Of a DNA stretch of 55,220 nucleotides, positions 32,576 through 41,640 are shown in pieces. Numbering within the stretch: the stretch's first letter is position 1; each line of letters opens with the position of its first letter. A model generated the notes under the pieces. That model was not told the DNA's origin and did not search any database. It saw only the letters and a program-made list of their open reading frames with translations. The DNA lies in assembly GCA_000949895.1 (NCBI GenBank), contig JWIT01000036.1, positions 1-55,220 of the forward strand, in the 5' to 3' direction. Origin of the DNA: Agrobacterium arsenijevicii. Lineage in GTDB: Bacteria; Pseudomonadota; Alphaproteobacteria; Rhizobiales; Rhizobiaceae. A program made the translations under genes and the position numbers.

Positions 32576-32736
32576 CGCAAATGCCCTGATGGTGGCAATT
32601 TGCGGTTTGTTTTTCCAACTTGGCTTTTACCGTCTTTCATTTTGGAAAGATGTGCGAGATGTAACAGTCTTTCTGTAAATTGCCTTCAGCCCGCGACATT
32701 GCCGGACGAAAAGGAATGCTGGCGAACGAGGTCTGA

Positions 32737-34242
32737 ATGGCAATAAAGCCGCCATCGAACATGAAGTCGACGCTCGACAAGGATCTCGAAAAGATCACTC
32801 GTGTCGAAGAGGCGACGCTGCACGTCACCCAGCAGCTTGCCGGCCTTGGCGCGGGGTTCATGTTCGTTGTTCTGGCAGCCGTATTTGCGGGTGCTTTCGT
32901 GACCGGCACGGCGGGCGCCGTCATCATCATCGCGGCCGTCGCCATCGGCGCCTATATGGCGATCAATATCGGCGCGAACGATGTGACGAACAATGTCGGC
33001 CCCGCGGTCGGCGCCAAGGCCATGCCACTTGTTGCAGCGCTCATCATCGCTGCCATCTGCGAGATCGCGGGCGCGCTGATCACCGGTGGCAATGTCGTCG
33101 AGACCATTTCCAGCGGTATCATCAACATTCAGACCATTCCCGACAGGACCGCGTTTTCCTGGGCGATGTTATCAGCACTTCTTGCCGCCGGCCTTCTCGT
33201 CAATATCTCGACCTGGACGAAAGCGCCGATTTCCACCACCCATACGGTGGTCGGCGGCGTTGCGGGTGCGGGAATGGCGGCCTATGGCATCGGGGCGGTC
33301 GACTGGTTGTCGCTCGGCAGCATCGCGTTCGCATGGGTGCTTGCACCCTTCATCAGTGCGGCCATCGCCATTCTCCTGCTTGCTTTCATCAAGGAATTCA
33401 TCATCTACCGCGAGGACAAGATCAGTTCCGCGAAACGGTGGGTGCCGGTTCTCATCGGCATCATGGCGGGAGTTTTTACCGCCTATCTCATCTGGGTGGG
33501 GCTGAGGCAGCTTGTGCATGTCTCGCTTGGCCAGGCAAGCGCCATCGGACTTGCAACGGGCCTCCTATCCTGGCGGCTCTGCGTGCCGATCATCCGCAAA
33601 CAATCTGTGGGGCTGGAGAACCGCAACCAGTCGCTCCGAACCCTGTTCCAGTGGCCGCTCGTACTCGCCGCAGGTCTCATGTCCTTCGCGCATGGGGCAA
33701 ATGACGTTTCAAACGCCATCGGCCCTGTCGTGGCCATCGTGCGGGCGTTGCACGACGAGGCGGTGGAGACTTCCGCCCGCGCGCCGCTGTGGGTGATGCT
33801 GGTCGGCGCTTTCGGACTTTCCTGCGGTATTCTTCTTTACGGCCCACGCCTCATTCGCTTGGTCGGCGAGCAGATCACCAAGCTCAACCCGATGCGCGCC
33901 TTCTGCGTTTCCGTAGCGACAGCGCTGACCGTTCTCGTCGCCTCGCGCTTCGGCCTACCGGTCAGCACCACCCATACGGCGATCGGCGCGGTGTTCGGCG
34001 TCGGCTTCTTCCGCGAATGGTACACGCAGTCGTCGCGACGACGGCAGGAACTTGTCCAGGCCGGCGCCGGCGCACCCCGCCGCGCCAACAGACATGTGGA
34101 CAATCCGTCCGAGGTGCGTCGCCGTTATCTCGTCCGCCGCTCCCACTTCATGACGATCATCGCCGCCTGGCTGGTAACAGTTCCCGCAAGTGCGACACTT
34201 GCGGCGCTGCTCTATTGGCTTATGTCCTTCCTCTTTCTCTGA
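32737..34242 (+). CDS. pit: Low-affinity inorganic phosphate transporter (Pit family)
   Basis: This inner-membrane phosphate:cation symporter of 501 residues has the two inverted PHO4 repeats. The first is GANDVTNNVGPAVGAKAMPL with KAPISTTHTVVGGVAGAG; the second is GANDVSNAIGPVVAIV with FGLPVSTTHTAIGAVFGVGF. The GANDV(S/T)N and P(I/V)STTHT signatures are diagnostic. An N-terminal cytoplasmic stretch of about 45 residues precedes the first helix. A basic loop (QSSRRRQELV...RRANRHVDNP) lies between late helices. rsmE follows after 20 bp. Confidence 0.94.
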   Translation: MAIKPPSNMKSTLDKDLEKITRVEEATLHVTQQLAGLGAGFMFVVLAAVFAGAFVTGTAGAVIIIAAVAIGAYMAINIGANDVTNNVGPAVGAKAMPLVAALIIAAICEIAGALITGGNVVETISSGIINIQTIPDRTAFSWAMLSALLAAGLLVNISTWTKAPISTTHTVVGGVAGAGMAAYGIGAVDWLSLGSIAFAWVLAPFISAAIAILLLAFIKEFIIYREDKISSAKRWVPVLIGIMAGVFTAYLIWVGLRQLVHVSLGQASAIGLATGLLSWRLCVPIIRKQSVGLENRNQSLRTLFQWPLVLAAGLMSFAHGANDVSNAIGPVVAIVRALHDEAVETSARAPLWVMLVGAFGLSCGILLYGPRLIRLVGEQITKLNPMRAFCVSVATALTVLVASRFGLPVSTTHTAIGAVFGVGFFREWYTQSSRRRQELVQAGAGAPRRANRHVDNPSEVRRRYLVRRSHFMTIIAAWLVTVPASATLAALLYWLMSFLFL

Positions 34243-34262
34243 CGCTGAAACCGAAAAGTCCC

Positions 34263-35000
34263 ATGCGCGCAAATTTCCGGATGCAACGCCTGTTCGTCGA
34301 AACCTCGCTTGATGCCGGGGTCGCGCAGGAGGCAACGACCGAACAGTTCAATTATCTCGCCAATGTGCTGCGCATGACCGACGGCGCGGAAATCCTGCTG
34401 TTCAACGGCCGCGACGGCGAATGGAAGGCAAAGCTCTCCTTTCCGAGCCGCAAGAAGATCGTCCTCGTTCCCCTGGAACAGACGCGTCCCCAGCCGGACG
34501 CATCGGATCTGCACTATCTGTTTGCGCCGCTGAAAGTCGGGCGGATGGATTATCTGGTGCAGAAGGCAGTCGAGATGGGCGCGGGCGTGCTGCAGCCGGT
34601 AATGACGCAGCATGTTCAGGGCAAGATCCACAATACCGAGAAGCTGCGCGCCAATGCCATCGAGGCCGCCGAACAATGCGGCATCCTGTCCCTGCCCGAC
34701 CTGGCCGAGCCGGTGAAACTGAAAGACATGCTGGAGACCTGGCCCCATGACCGTCGCATCATCTATTGCGACGAGAGCGAGGCCGGGCAAAATCCGCTGC
34801 CCGTCCTGCAATCCATCAGGGAACGCAAGCTCGCTCTGCTGGTTGGTCCGGAAGGCGGGTTTTCCGAAGAGGAAAGGGAGCTGCTGCGCAGCCTCGCTTT
34901 CGTCACTCCCATTCCACTCGGACCTCGTATCTTAAGAGCCGATACGGCCGCCGTTGCAGCGCTTGCTGTCATCCAGGCAGCTGTCGGCGACTGGAATTGA
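34263..35000 (+). CDS. rsmE: 16S rRNA m3U1498 methyltransferase
   Basis: RsmE methylates N3 of U1498 in the 16S rRNA decoding region using SAM. The 245-residue product has an N-terminal PUA-like domain (MQRLFVETSLDAG...FNGRDGEWKAKL). The SPOUT knotted domain follows: KVGRMDYLVQKAVEMGAGVLQPVMTQ-type, then LLVGPEGGFSEEERELL and PIPLGPRILRADTAA. The open frame runs back to 33789 within pit in another frame, but the ATG at 34263 is where family-like sequence begins. Confidence 0.95.
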   Translation: MRANFRMQRLFVETSLDAGVAQEATTEQFNYLANVLRMTDGAEILLFNGRDGEWKAKLSFPSRKKIVLVPLEQTRPQPDASDLHYLFAPLKVGRMDYLVQKAVEMGAGVLQPVMTQHVQGKIHNTEKLRANAIEAAEQCGILSLPDLAEPVKLKDMLETWPHDRRIIYCDESEAGQNPLPVLQSIRERKLALLVGPEGGFSEEERELLRSLAFVTPIPLGPRILRADTAAVAALAVIQAAVGDWN

Positions 35001-35118
35001 GCAAGCCCGTTGCGCTTCATGCATCTTTAAAAGAAATTCATTTGCCTCCGGATGCGATCCGGCTCTATCTGCCAATCATATGCCTCGCCACAACAGAGAC
35101 GTCACAACAAGGTAAGCC

Positions 35119-36492
35119 ATGGCACGCGACACGACCGACCAGACCCCCCTCTCCTCCGTCACGGAGCTTACAGATTATCTGGCGGGCGGTTGCAGAGCTG
35201 AAGCCGATTTCCGCATCGGCACCGAGCACGAAAAATTCGCCTTCTTCCGCGAGGATAATAGCCCCGTTCCCTATTTCGGCGAGGCCAGCATTTCCGCTTT
35301 GCTGAAAGGCATGCAGGAAAAGCTCGGCTGGGAGCCGATCATGGATGGTGAAAACATCATCGGGCTCGGCGAACAGCACGGCATGGGGGCCATCTCCATC
35401 GAACCCGGCGGTCAGTTCGAACTGTCAGGCGCGCCGCTCGAAAACCTGCATCAGACCTGCAAGGAATCCAACCAGCATCTGGCGACCCTGCGCGAAGTGG
35501 CGGAGCCGATGGGCATCCGTTTTCTCGGCATCGGCGGCAGCCCGCTGTGGAGCTATGACGAAACGCCGCATATGCCGAAATCGCGCTATGCGATCATGAC
35601 GCGTTATATGCCGAAGGTCGGGACCAAGGGTCTCGACATGATGTACCGCACCTGCACCATCCAGGTTAATCTCGACTTCTCCTCGGAAGCGGATATGCGC
35701 CAGAAGATGCGCGTTTCCATGAAGCTGCAGTCGCTGGCAACCGCCCTGTTCGCCTCTTCGCCCTTTACCGAGGGAAAGCCGAACGGCCTTCTGTCCTGGC
35801 GCGGCGATATCTGGCGCGATACCGACAATCGTCGCTCCGGCGTGCTTCCCTTCACTTTCAATGATGATTTCGGCTTCAAGGACTATGTCGAATGGGCGCT
35901 TGATGTGCCGATGTATTTCATCGTGCGCGACGGCAAATATCATGATTGCACCCATGTCACCTTCCGCCAGTTCATGAACGGCGCGCTGAAGGGCGAAATC
36001 GCCGCATGGGAACCGACCATGGGCGACTGGACGAACCATCTCTCCACGCTCTTCCCTGATGTGCGCCTGAAGCGTTTTCTGGAAATGCGCGGCGCCGATG
36101 GCGGCCCGTGGAGACGCATCTGCGCCCTGCCGGCTTTCTGGGTCGGCCTTCTCTACAATCAGGAAGCGCTTGACGCGGCCGACGCACTGACTGCCGGCTG
36201 GAGCTTCGATGAGGTGATTGCGCTTCGCAACACCGTGCCGGCCAAGGGTTTGGCAGCGGAGATTGCCGGCAAGCCGCTTCTCGGCATTGCCCGCGAAGTG
36301 CTCGACATTTCCCGCACCGGCCTCAAGAACCGCAAGCGGCTGAACGGCGACGGCCAGGACGAGACCGTGTTCCTGTCATCGCTGGACGAGGTTCTGGCCA
36401 AGAAGACCACACTCGCCGAAGACCTGCTCGCGCTTTATAACGGGCGCTGGGGCGGATCGGTCCTGCCGGTCTTCGAGGAATATCAGTATTGA
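35119..36492 (+). CDS. gshA: Glutamate-cysteine ligase, plant/alphaproteobacterial type
   Basis: GshA makes gamma-glutamylcysteine, the committed step to glutathione. The 457-residue product is of the GCS2 type shared by plants and alphaproteobacteria: RIGTEHEKFAFFRED near residue 33, GAISIEPGGQFELSGAPL near 95, YMPKVGTKGLDMMYRTCTIQVNLDF near 160, then a conserved DIWRDTDNRRSG. Two Cys, in RTCTIQ and in RRICALP, could form a redox switch as in plant enzymes; that is speculative. The ATG at 35119 follows AAGGTAAGCC. Confidence 0.95.
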   Translation: MARDTTDQTPLSSVTELTDYLAGGCRAEADFRIGTEHEKFAFFREDNSPVPYFGEASISALLKGMQEKLGWEPIMDGENIIGLGEQHGMGAISIEPGGQFELSGAPLENLHQTCKESNQHLATLREVAEPMGIRFLGIGGSPLWSYDETPHMPKSRYAIMTRYMPKVGTKGLDMMYRTCTIQVNLDFSSEADMRQKMRVSMKLQSLATALFASSPFTEGKPNGLLSWRGDIWRDTDNRRSGVLPFTFNDDFGFKDYVEWALDVPMYFIVRDGKYHDCTHVTFRQFMNGALKGEIAAWEPTMGDWTNHLSTLFPDVRLKRFLEMRGADGGPWRRICALPAFWVGLLYNQEALDAADALTAGWSFDEVIALRNTVPAKGLAAEIAGKPLLGIAREVLDISRTGLKNRKRLNGDGQDETVFLSSLDEVLAKKTTLAEDLLALYNGRWGGSVLPVFEEYQY

Positions 36493-36533
36493 CGCATTTC
36501 CGGTAAAACTGCGCGCAAGCAAAGCAATGCGAT

Positions 36534-36570
36534 AAAAAAACCCGGTGCGGCCGAGGGGCCTGACACCGGG
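36534..36570 (-). terminator. Terminator of the DUF1127 gene
   Basis: CCCGGTG (36541-36547) and CACCGGG (36564-36570) form a stem. On the minus strand it is followed by seven T residues (36540-36534). It lies about 100 bp past the DUF1127 stop. Confidence 0.85.
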
Positions 36571-36671
36571 CAAAGGCAGGGTTATTGGCAAATCACCCTG
36601 CGGGGAAAATCTTATAGGTTCGCGAGCAATTCCGGCGTCTGGAGGTTCCGCCGGAATTGCGCGAACAAAGC

Positions 36672-36965
36672 CTAGAGCGTTTTGAACCGCATGACCGAGC
36701 GCGAACGTGCGGCACGGGTCAGATGAGCGGTCGGATCTTCAAGCAATCCGGTATTGAGCGCGTTCGTCACATCCGAGCGCACCAGCCCGATATCGGCGAG
36801 CAGGCGATCGTCAAGCTCCGTGAGACCATTGGCGACGATACGATTGTAGATGCGCTGCACAAACGTTTTCACGGTGGAAGCAACTACGACGGCGATGCGA
36901 CGCAGGGTGTCATCCTGCCTGCCGGTTGCGAGTTCCAGTTCCATTTTCCGTTCTGCCGTGCGCAT
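36672..36965 (-). CDS. DUF1127-type small protein
   Basis: The 97-residue product has the pattern of DUF1127/YjiS-like proteins: an N-terminal basic helix (VKTFVQRIYNRIVANGL), then LTELDDRLLADIGLVRSDV, the usual core. Some small DUF1127 proteins in Agrobacterium act as RNA-associated regulators of phosphate and carbon traits; that cannot be read from this one. The ATG at 36965 has AAGGAT at good spacing, so the longer frame to 37094 is rejected. It is divergent from a LysR gene and has its own terminator. Confidence 0.82.
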   Translation of the reverse strand: MRTAERKMELELATGRQDDTLRRIAVVVASTVKTFVQRIYNRIVANGLTELDDRLLADIGLVRSDVTNALNTGLLEDPTAHLTRAARSRSVMRFKTL

Positions 36966-37170
36966 GATACTTATCCTTCCGTAACGGCACGATGCGGCAC
37001 CGCTCCCGACGCACCACGCGCGAGAAGCTGCCTTGGGTTGGGGGCCAGACGATGCGTCCGCCCCGGGGGTTGAGATTGATTTGCTGGATGTCAAAATGTC
37101 GCAAGACTATTGATCAGTCCAACGAATGTTTCTAATGTGAGACATCAATCATTCTGATGGATGAGTATCC

Positions 37171-38121
37171 ATGTCCGCACCTCTCGACATAGACCAGCTG
37201 CACACCTTCATCGCCATTGTCGATACCGGCAGCTTCACCAAGGCCGCAGATCGCGTTTTCAAGACGCAATCCGCCGTATCCATGCAGATGCGGCGGCTTG
37301 AGGAACGGATCGGCAAACAGCTCTTTGCAAAAGACGGACGTGGCAACCGCCTGACGGCGGAGGGCGAAAAACTGATGAATTATGCCCGCCGCATCATTCG
37401 CCTCAACAATGAGGCGATTGCCGCCTTCGACGACAACAGGCTGGAAGGCACGTTGCGCATCGGCACCCCTGATGATTATGCCGACCGCTACATGCCTGAA
37501 ATCATCGGGCGTTTCGCCAAGACCCATCCGAACGTCGAGCTTTACATCGTCTGCGAACCTTCGGTGAGCCTTGCCGAAAAAATGGCGCGCGGCGAGCTGG
37601 ACATCGCGCTCGTTACCCACAATCCCCGTGCCCGCTCCTCCGATGTCGTGCGCACCGAACCGCTCTGCTGGGTCGCCTCCGCCAATCATCCGCTGAAGGA
37701 CGATGCGCCCGTGCCGCTCGCCGTCGGGCGGCGTGACTGCCACTGGCGCCAGCTTGCCTGCTCGGCGCTCGATGCCGACGGGCGGGAATATCAGGTGCTG
37801 TTCACCAGCTGGTCTTCCACCGTGGTCGCCGCCGCCGTACTGGCGGGCATGGCGGTCTCCGTGCTGCCGGAATCGGCGCTGCGCACCGGCATGAAGGTTT
37901 TGACCGCCTCAGACGGTTTTCCGCCCCTGCCGCCGGTCCAGATCGGCCTGATGAAACGGCCGGGCCTGTCGCCCTCGCTGGTGAACGCCATCACCGACCA
38001 CATCACCGCCTGCCTCGACAACATCTCGCCGATGAGCGTCACAGACGAGCTGGACAATGATGTGAAGACCTACCCGAAGATGCCGCGTCTGCGTGCCGGG
38101 CATATGCTGCCGGGCTGGTAG
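37171..38121 (+). CDS. LysR-family regulator (LrhA-like)
   Basis: The 316-residue product starts LDIDQLHTFIAIVDTGSFTKAADRVFKTQSA, the usual winged helix, and its sensor domain begins GTLRIGTPDDYADRYMPEIIGRF. The domain order and the DDYADRY form recall LrhA/HexA-type regulators of motility and virulence traits. It is divergent from the DUF1127 gene, 205 bp apart, which may be a target. A terminator follows the gene. Confidence 0.9.
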   Translation: MSAPLDIDQLHTFIAIVDTGSFTKAADRVFKTQSAVSMQMRRLEERIGKQLFAKDGRGNRLTAEGEKLMNYARRIIRLNNEAIAAFDDNRLEGTLRIGTPDDYADRYMPEIIGRFAKTHPNVELYIVCEPSVSLAEKMARGELDIALVTHNPRARSSDVVRTEPLCWVASANHPLKDDAPVPLAVGRRDCHWRQLACSALDADGREYQVLFTSWSSTVVAAAVLAGMAVSVLPESALRTGMKVLTASDGFPPLPPVQIGLMKRPGLSPSLVNAITDHITACLDNISPMSVTDELDNDVKTYPKMPRLRAGHMLPGW

Positions 38122-38140
38122 GCGAACAGCACAAAAAACA

Positions 38141-38164
38141 AAGGCCGGGGCAAGTCCCGGCCTT
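38141..38164. terminator. Bidirectional terminator between LysR and DUF1217 genes
   Basis: AAGGCCGGG (38141-38149) pairs with CCCGGCCTT (38156-38164). The T-rich tail is better on the minus strand, so it probably serves mainly the DUF1217 gene. Confidence 0.85.
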
Positions 38165-38190
38165 TCAATTGCGCGTTTACGAATTCCCGC

Positions 38191-40629
38191 CTACCGCGCA
38201 CGCAGCGACGCAACCGCCAGAAGCGTGTCGCCGCTGATGCCCACCGAGCCGCTGCCGTTGAACAGCATCATGATCGGGTTGGTGGTGTTCTGCTTGTCGT
38301 CATACATGATGGTGAAACGGGCGATCAGTTTCTTGACCTTATCGGGATCCTGAAAGTCCTTGATGTCGAAATATTTCTTCATCATTCCCACCTGCGTATC
38401 GACTGCGGCATTGCCGAGTTCGTCGGGAATGCCGAAGGTGGTCTTGATGAAGTTCTGGATCGCGGTGTCGGCGAGGATAGAATAATAGGACGTCGTTCCC
38501 GCCGCCATCCGCTTGAAATAAAGTGCCAGACGCACGCCCGCATTTTCTTCGCCCGCCTGCGTCTCCAGCGTCTGCGTCAGATAATTGTCCAGCGTCTCGT
38601 AAAGGCCGCGCCGCGTCTGGATGGAGCTGCGATCATCATGCAAAATATTGCCATCGGTATCGAAGTTGAAGGCGGTGACAAGACGACGGAAGACCGGATC
38701 CATCTCCTTGTTGAGATAGCTGTCCTTATCGTCCAGCTTGGACGCGAACATCTTTTGCAGCTGGTCCTTGGTGACCTTCGTCGGATCGATGCCAAGCGAT
38801 TCCATCGCGAATTTCGTCAGGCGATCATTCCCCAGAAAGTCCTTGAGCGTTTTGACCTTCTGTATCTCTAAGCGATAATATTCCGCCTCCTTCTTGGCAG
38901 CGTCTTTATCCTTGTCGGTGCCGAAAGCTGATTTTTTCTTGATGTAGTCGACCGACATGGTCTGAATTTCAAGTTCGGACTGGGGGAGAACGGGAGAACC
39001 CGGCGATCCGTCAGCCTTGAAGTTGAAAAGTTCCGCAAGTTTGACGTAGCGGTCATCATTCAGCGCATAGACGTAGCTCTTCTTGTCCTGCAGATCGCTG
39101 GTCAGGGCTTTTCGAACGTCCGCAATATTCACCTTCGCCGGATCGAGACCTACAGCCTTCAGCGCATAGGTGTAGACCGCACTGCTTTCCAGGAAGTCCC
39201 CGACGGATTTCACGTTGGCGATATCGCTCTTGAACAGCTTCAAAGCCTTTTCGTCAGCGGCATCGTCCTTGTCGTTGTAATGGATCATATAGCCATTTGT
39301 CGTGGTGGCGGTCTGGGTTGTCGTCTGGGGTAACACGCCATCCGGCAGCGTTCCGTCCGATTTGAAATTGAACGCTTCACGCAATGCGATGTAGCTTTTG
39401 TTGCCGTTGCCGAACTTGACGATATAGTTGTCCGGATCGCTGAGATCACTGGTCAAGATGTTCTCGATCGTGGCATCGACAATCGTCACCCCATTCAGGT
39501 CGAATGCGACCTTGATGTAATTCACCAATCGCGGATCCGCCATCAACTCATCGATAGTCTTGATCGAACCGATCTTCGATTCGAAATAATCCCTGTTCAA
39601 CGTGGCAACGGTCGGCGTCACGCGCGGGGCGCTACCGACATAGGCCTGGGTAAGGATCTTGATATTGTCGGCGGTCTGCGCCTGGCCCGCCGTTACGGTA
39701 CCATCATTGGCGAATTCAAAAGCCTGGGCCATCTGGGCCATCGCATTATATTGCGTAACCGTGGTCGTGAGTTTGGTCTGCTCGGCCTTGATGGAGGCAA
39801 GGGTCGCCTCCCATTGATCCTTTGGCGGCAATACGCCTTCAAGCTGGGTGAGCTGACCCTGCCGCGTCGTTTTTTCGGTCTCAAGGGCGGTCCGTTGCTC
39901 GGCAGTCAGCGTAGTCCCTGCCAGCGCGGTGTCGATCTCCGCGATCCGGTCCGTCACCTGCCCGTGCAATTCGATATTGCCCTTGATCGTGAGCTTTTCC
40001 ACGGCCGCGGAATAGGCGGCGCCGAACTTCTGGTTCAGATAGCTGTTCGGGTCATTGACGTCGCTCGTCATCAGTCCCTTGATGTGGGCATAGCTGTAGG
40101 TCTTCTCGTCAATGTCGAAGACTTCGAAAATGTAGGCACGGGCTCTGTCATTGTGCAGAAGCTGGTCCACATTCGTGACTGTTCCAATAATCGCCTTGTA
40201 ATAACGGGTTTCCTCGGACAGGCTGTTATCGAGGTTGGTGATCGATGTATCGTAAAGCCCGATCATCTTGTCGAGCTGCGCCTCCGTTTGCACGGAGGCA
40301 GTGGACTTCGTGAAATTGAAAGATGCGGCAAAATCGCGGTAACGTTCATCCGTCAGCTTGTTGGCGAAGCTGTTCTGGTCGTTCAGATCGCTTTCCAGCA
40401 CCTTTTTCATGAAGGCCTTGGCATAGGTCATCTCGCCGAGACCGAAGGCATCCATGGCGTAGGAATAGAGCTGGTAGTTATTGAGGAACTCATCGACGCT
40501 TTTCACATTGCCGATGTTTTCCTTGTAATATTTCGTCTGACGCTCGGTGATTGCCTGCTGCGACACGCGTGAAATGCTTGCCTTCATATCGCGGTTGATG
40601 AGGTCGTAGCTGAGAAAAGTCGATACCAT
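38191..40629 (-). CDS. Large multi-repeat DUF1217 protein
   Basis: The 812-residue product is acidic, without a signal peptide or membrane helix. It carries at least five tandem copies of a roughly 90-residue module: YYKENIGNVKSVDEFLNN, RYYKAIIGTVTNVDQLL, YFESKIGSIKTIDELM, LFKSDIANVKSVGDFLE and YYRLEIQKVKTLKDFLG. Each is followed by a SDLxDxxSY segment. A coiled-coil-like insert lies between modules 2 and 3. The C-terminus (YFKRMAAGTTSYYSILAD... FIARFTIMYDD) looks like the closing DUF1217 part. DUF1217 proteins are often coded near flagellar genes in rhizobia, suggesting a motility-linked role; none is coded here. The ATG at 40629 has GGGGG upstream. Confidence 0.82.
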   Translation of the reverse strand: MVSTFLSYDLINRDMKASISRVSQQAITERQTKYYKENIGNVKSVDEFLNNYQLYSYAMDAFGLGEMTYAKAFMKKVLESDLNDQNSFANKLTDERYRDFAASFNFTKSTASVQTEAQLDKMIGLYDTSITNLDNSLSEETRYYKAIIGTVTNVDQLLHNDRARAYIFEVFDIDEKTYSYAHIKGLMTSDVNDPNSYLNQKFGAAYSAAVEKLTIKGNIELHGQVTDRIAEIDTALAGTTLTAEQRTALETEKTTRQGQLTQLEGVLPPKDQWEATLASIKAEQTKLTTTVTQYNAMAQMAQAFEFANDGTVTAGQAQTADNIKILTQAYVGSAPRVTPTVATLNRDYFESKIGSIKTIDELMADPRLVNYIKVAFDLNGVTIVDATIENILTSDLSDPDNYIVKFGNGNKSYIALREAFNFKSDGTLPDGVLPQTTTQTATTTNGYMIHYNDKDDAADEKALKLFKSDIANVKSVGDFLESSAVYTYALKAVGLDPAKVNIADVRKALTSDLQDKKSYVYALNDDRYVKLAELFNFKADGSPGSPVLPQSELEIQTMSVDYIKKKSAFGTDKDKDAAKKEAEYYRLEIQKVKTLKDFLGNDRLTKFAMESLGIDPTKVTKDQLQKMFASKLDDKDSYLNKEMDPVFRRLVTAFNFDTDGNILHDDRSSIQTRRGLYETLDNYLTQTLETQAGEENAGVRLALYFKRMAAGTTSYYSILADTAIQNFIKTTFGIPDELGNAAVDTQVGMMKKYFDIKDFQDPDKVKKLIARFTIMYDDKQNTTNPIMMLFNGSGSVGISGDTLLAVASLRAR

Positions 40630-40995
40630 CCGAATGCCCCCTGGAACAGCGCGCATCCCTCTGGACACTGCGCGCTCCGGTTTTTGAATCCGCCCCCGCA
40701 CCTCCATCCGGACGCACGGCAAGCCTTGGCGCGACTGTGCATGGTGCGCCTTGCCCGGAGCTTGAAAGAGCACAATTCCGGCACCAATAAAAATCGCATT
40801 GTCTCAATCTGCTTTACCTCAGCGAAACCATGCCACAGTGGGTTTTGCTAACCATTTGGGAATGCAAAGTTTTCTTAACCGCGATTTTTAAGCAGTCTCG
40901 AACATGCGGCGGATATTCTCCTGACATCAGAGGACGAAAAGTCCCGATGAGAAGACCGGAAACCGGCTCTCAGGTAAAACAAGGGTAGAATAAAC
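40630..40995. other. Divergent promoter region between DUF1217 and DUF6101 genes
   Basis: A 366-bp non-coding stretch. Its right half (about 40850-40920) is AT-rich with runs of T and A, consistent with promoters for both divergent genes. No convincing RNA or repeat is seen. Confidence 0.4.
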
Positions 40996-41562
40996 ATGAC
41001 CAAGACCGTTCTGAAGCCCGACTGGGCCGTCGCCACACTCAGACTCGACCCGGCACGTTTTCCGCAACAGGTCACCTATGGCAGAGGCAATGGCGCAACC
41101 GACGTCGCCGTCACGCTCGATGAACGGGGTGCCGTTCTGAGAAAGGTCCTCGCCTCTTCCGGCCTGCCTTTGTCCTTCGCCCTGCCAGCCCGCGCCTTCA
41201 AGGGCGTTGCCGCCCGCGCCATCGACCATGGTGATGGACAGGTCACGGTGACGCTGGAGCTTCACCATGACGATCCGGAACTGTGCGTTCCGCTTCTGGT
41301 CGCTCACGATCTTTGCGACATCGCCGCCGACTGGCGCAGCTGGTCCGAAGCCTACCGCATTCCGATGCTGATGGTTGAGGCCGATGGCGTTGCCCGTCCG
41401 CTCGAAGAACATCTCGGCAAGGTGCGCACCCAGAATACCCGTCCGCGCCGCCGCCACTCCTATTTTGCAGAGCGCCGCCCGCGCTTCCTCGTTCGCCGCA
41501 CCACCGGTTCGCTCGGCATGAGCATGAAGATCGAGGGCAAGGAAATCATCGCCCGCCGCTGA
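40996..41562 (+). CDS. DUF6101 family protein
   Basis: The 188-residue product is hydrophilic and has no signal peptide. It begins KPDWAVATLRLDPARFPQQVTY and has LPARAFKGVAARAI and VTLELHHDDPELCVPLLVAHD in its central beta-rich part. The C-terminal third is strongly basic (NTRPRRRHSYFAERRPRFLVRR), which may bind nucleic acid or membrane lipids. I recognise it as a small alphaproteobacterial family of unknown role. A strong bidirectional terminator follows. Confidence 0.75.
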   Translation: MTKTVLKPDWAVATLRLDPARFPQQVTYGRGNGATDVAVTLDERGAVLRKVLASSGLPLSFALPARAFKGVAARAIDHGDGQVTVTLELHHDDPELCVPLLVAHDLCDIAADWRSWSEAYRIPMLMVEADGVARPLEEHLGKVRTQNTRPRRRHSYFAERRPRFLVRRTTGSLGMSMKIEGKEIIARR

Positions 41563-41583
41563 TAATCCTCAGCCAAAACAATC

Positions 41584-41619
41584 AAAAGCCCGGCGCGGAT
41601 AACGCGGCCGGGCTTTTTT
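41584..41619. terminator. Bidirectional terminator between DUF6101 gene and ubiA
   Basis: AAAAGCCCGGC (41584-41594) pairs with GCCGGGCTTTT (41607-41617), followed by more T residues on the plus strand. It serves two converging genes. Confidence 0.9.
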
Positions 41620-41640
41620 GCATCTTGCCTTCCGGCAACC

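Noticed and set aside
33789..34262. N-terminal extension of the rsmE frame into pit
   Set aside because: Family sequence begins at the ATG at 34263; the extension is out of frame within pit.
36541..36570. Hairpin considered as the gshA terminator
   Set aside because: On the plus strand no T-run follows; the T-run is on the minus strand, so it belongs to the DUF1127 gene.
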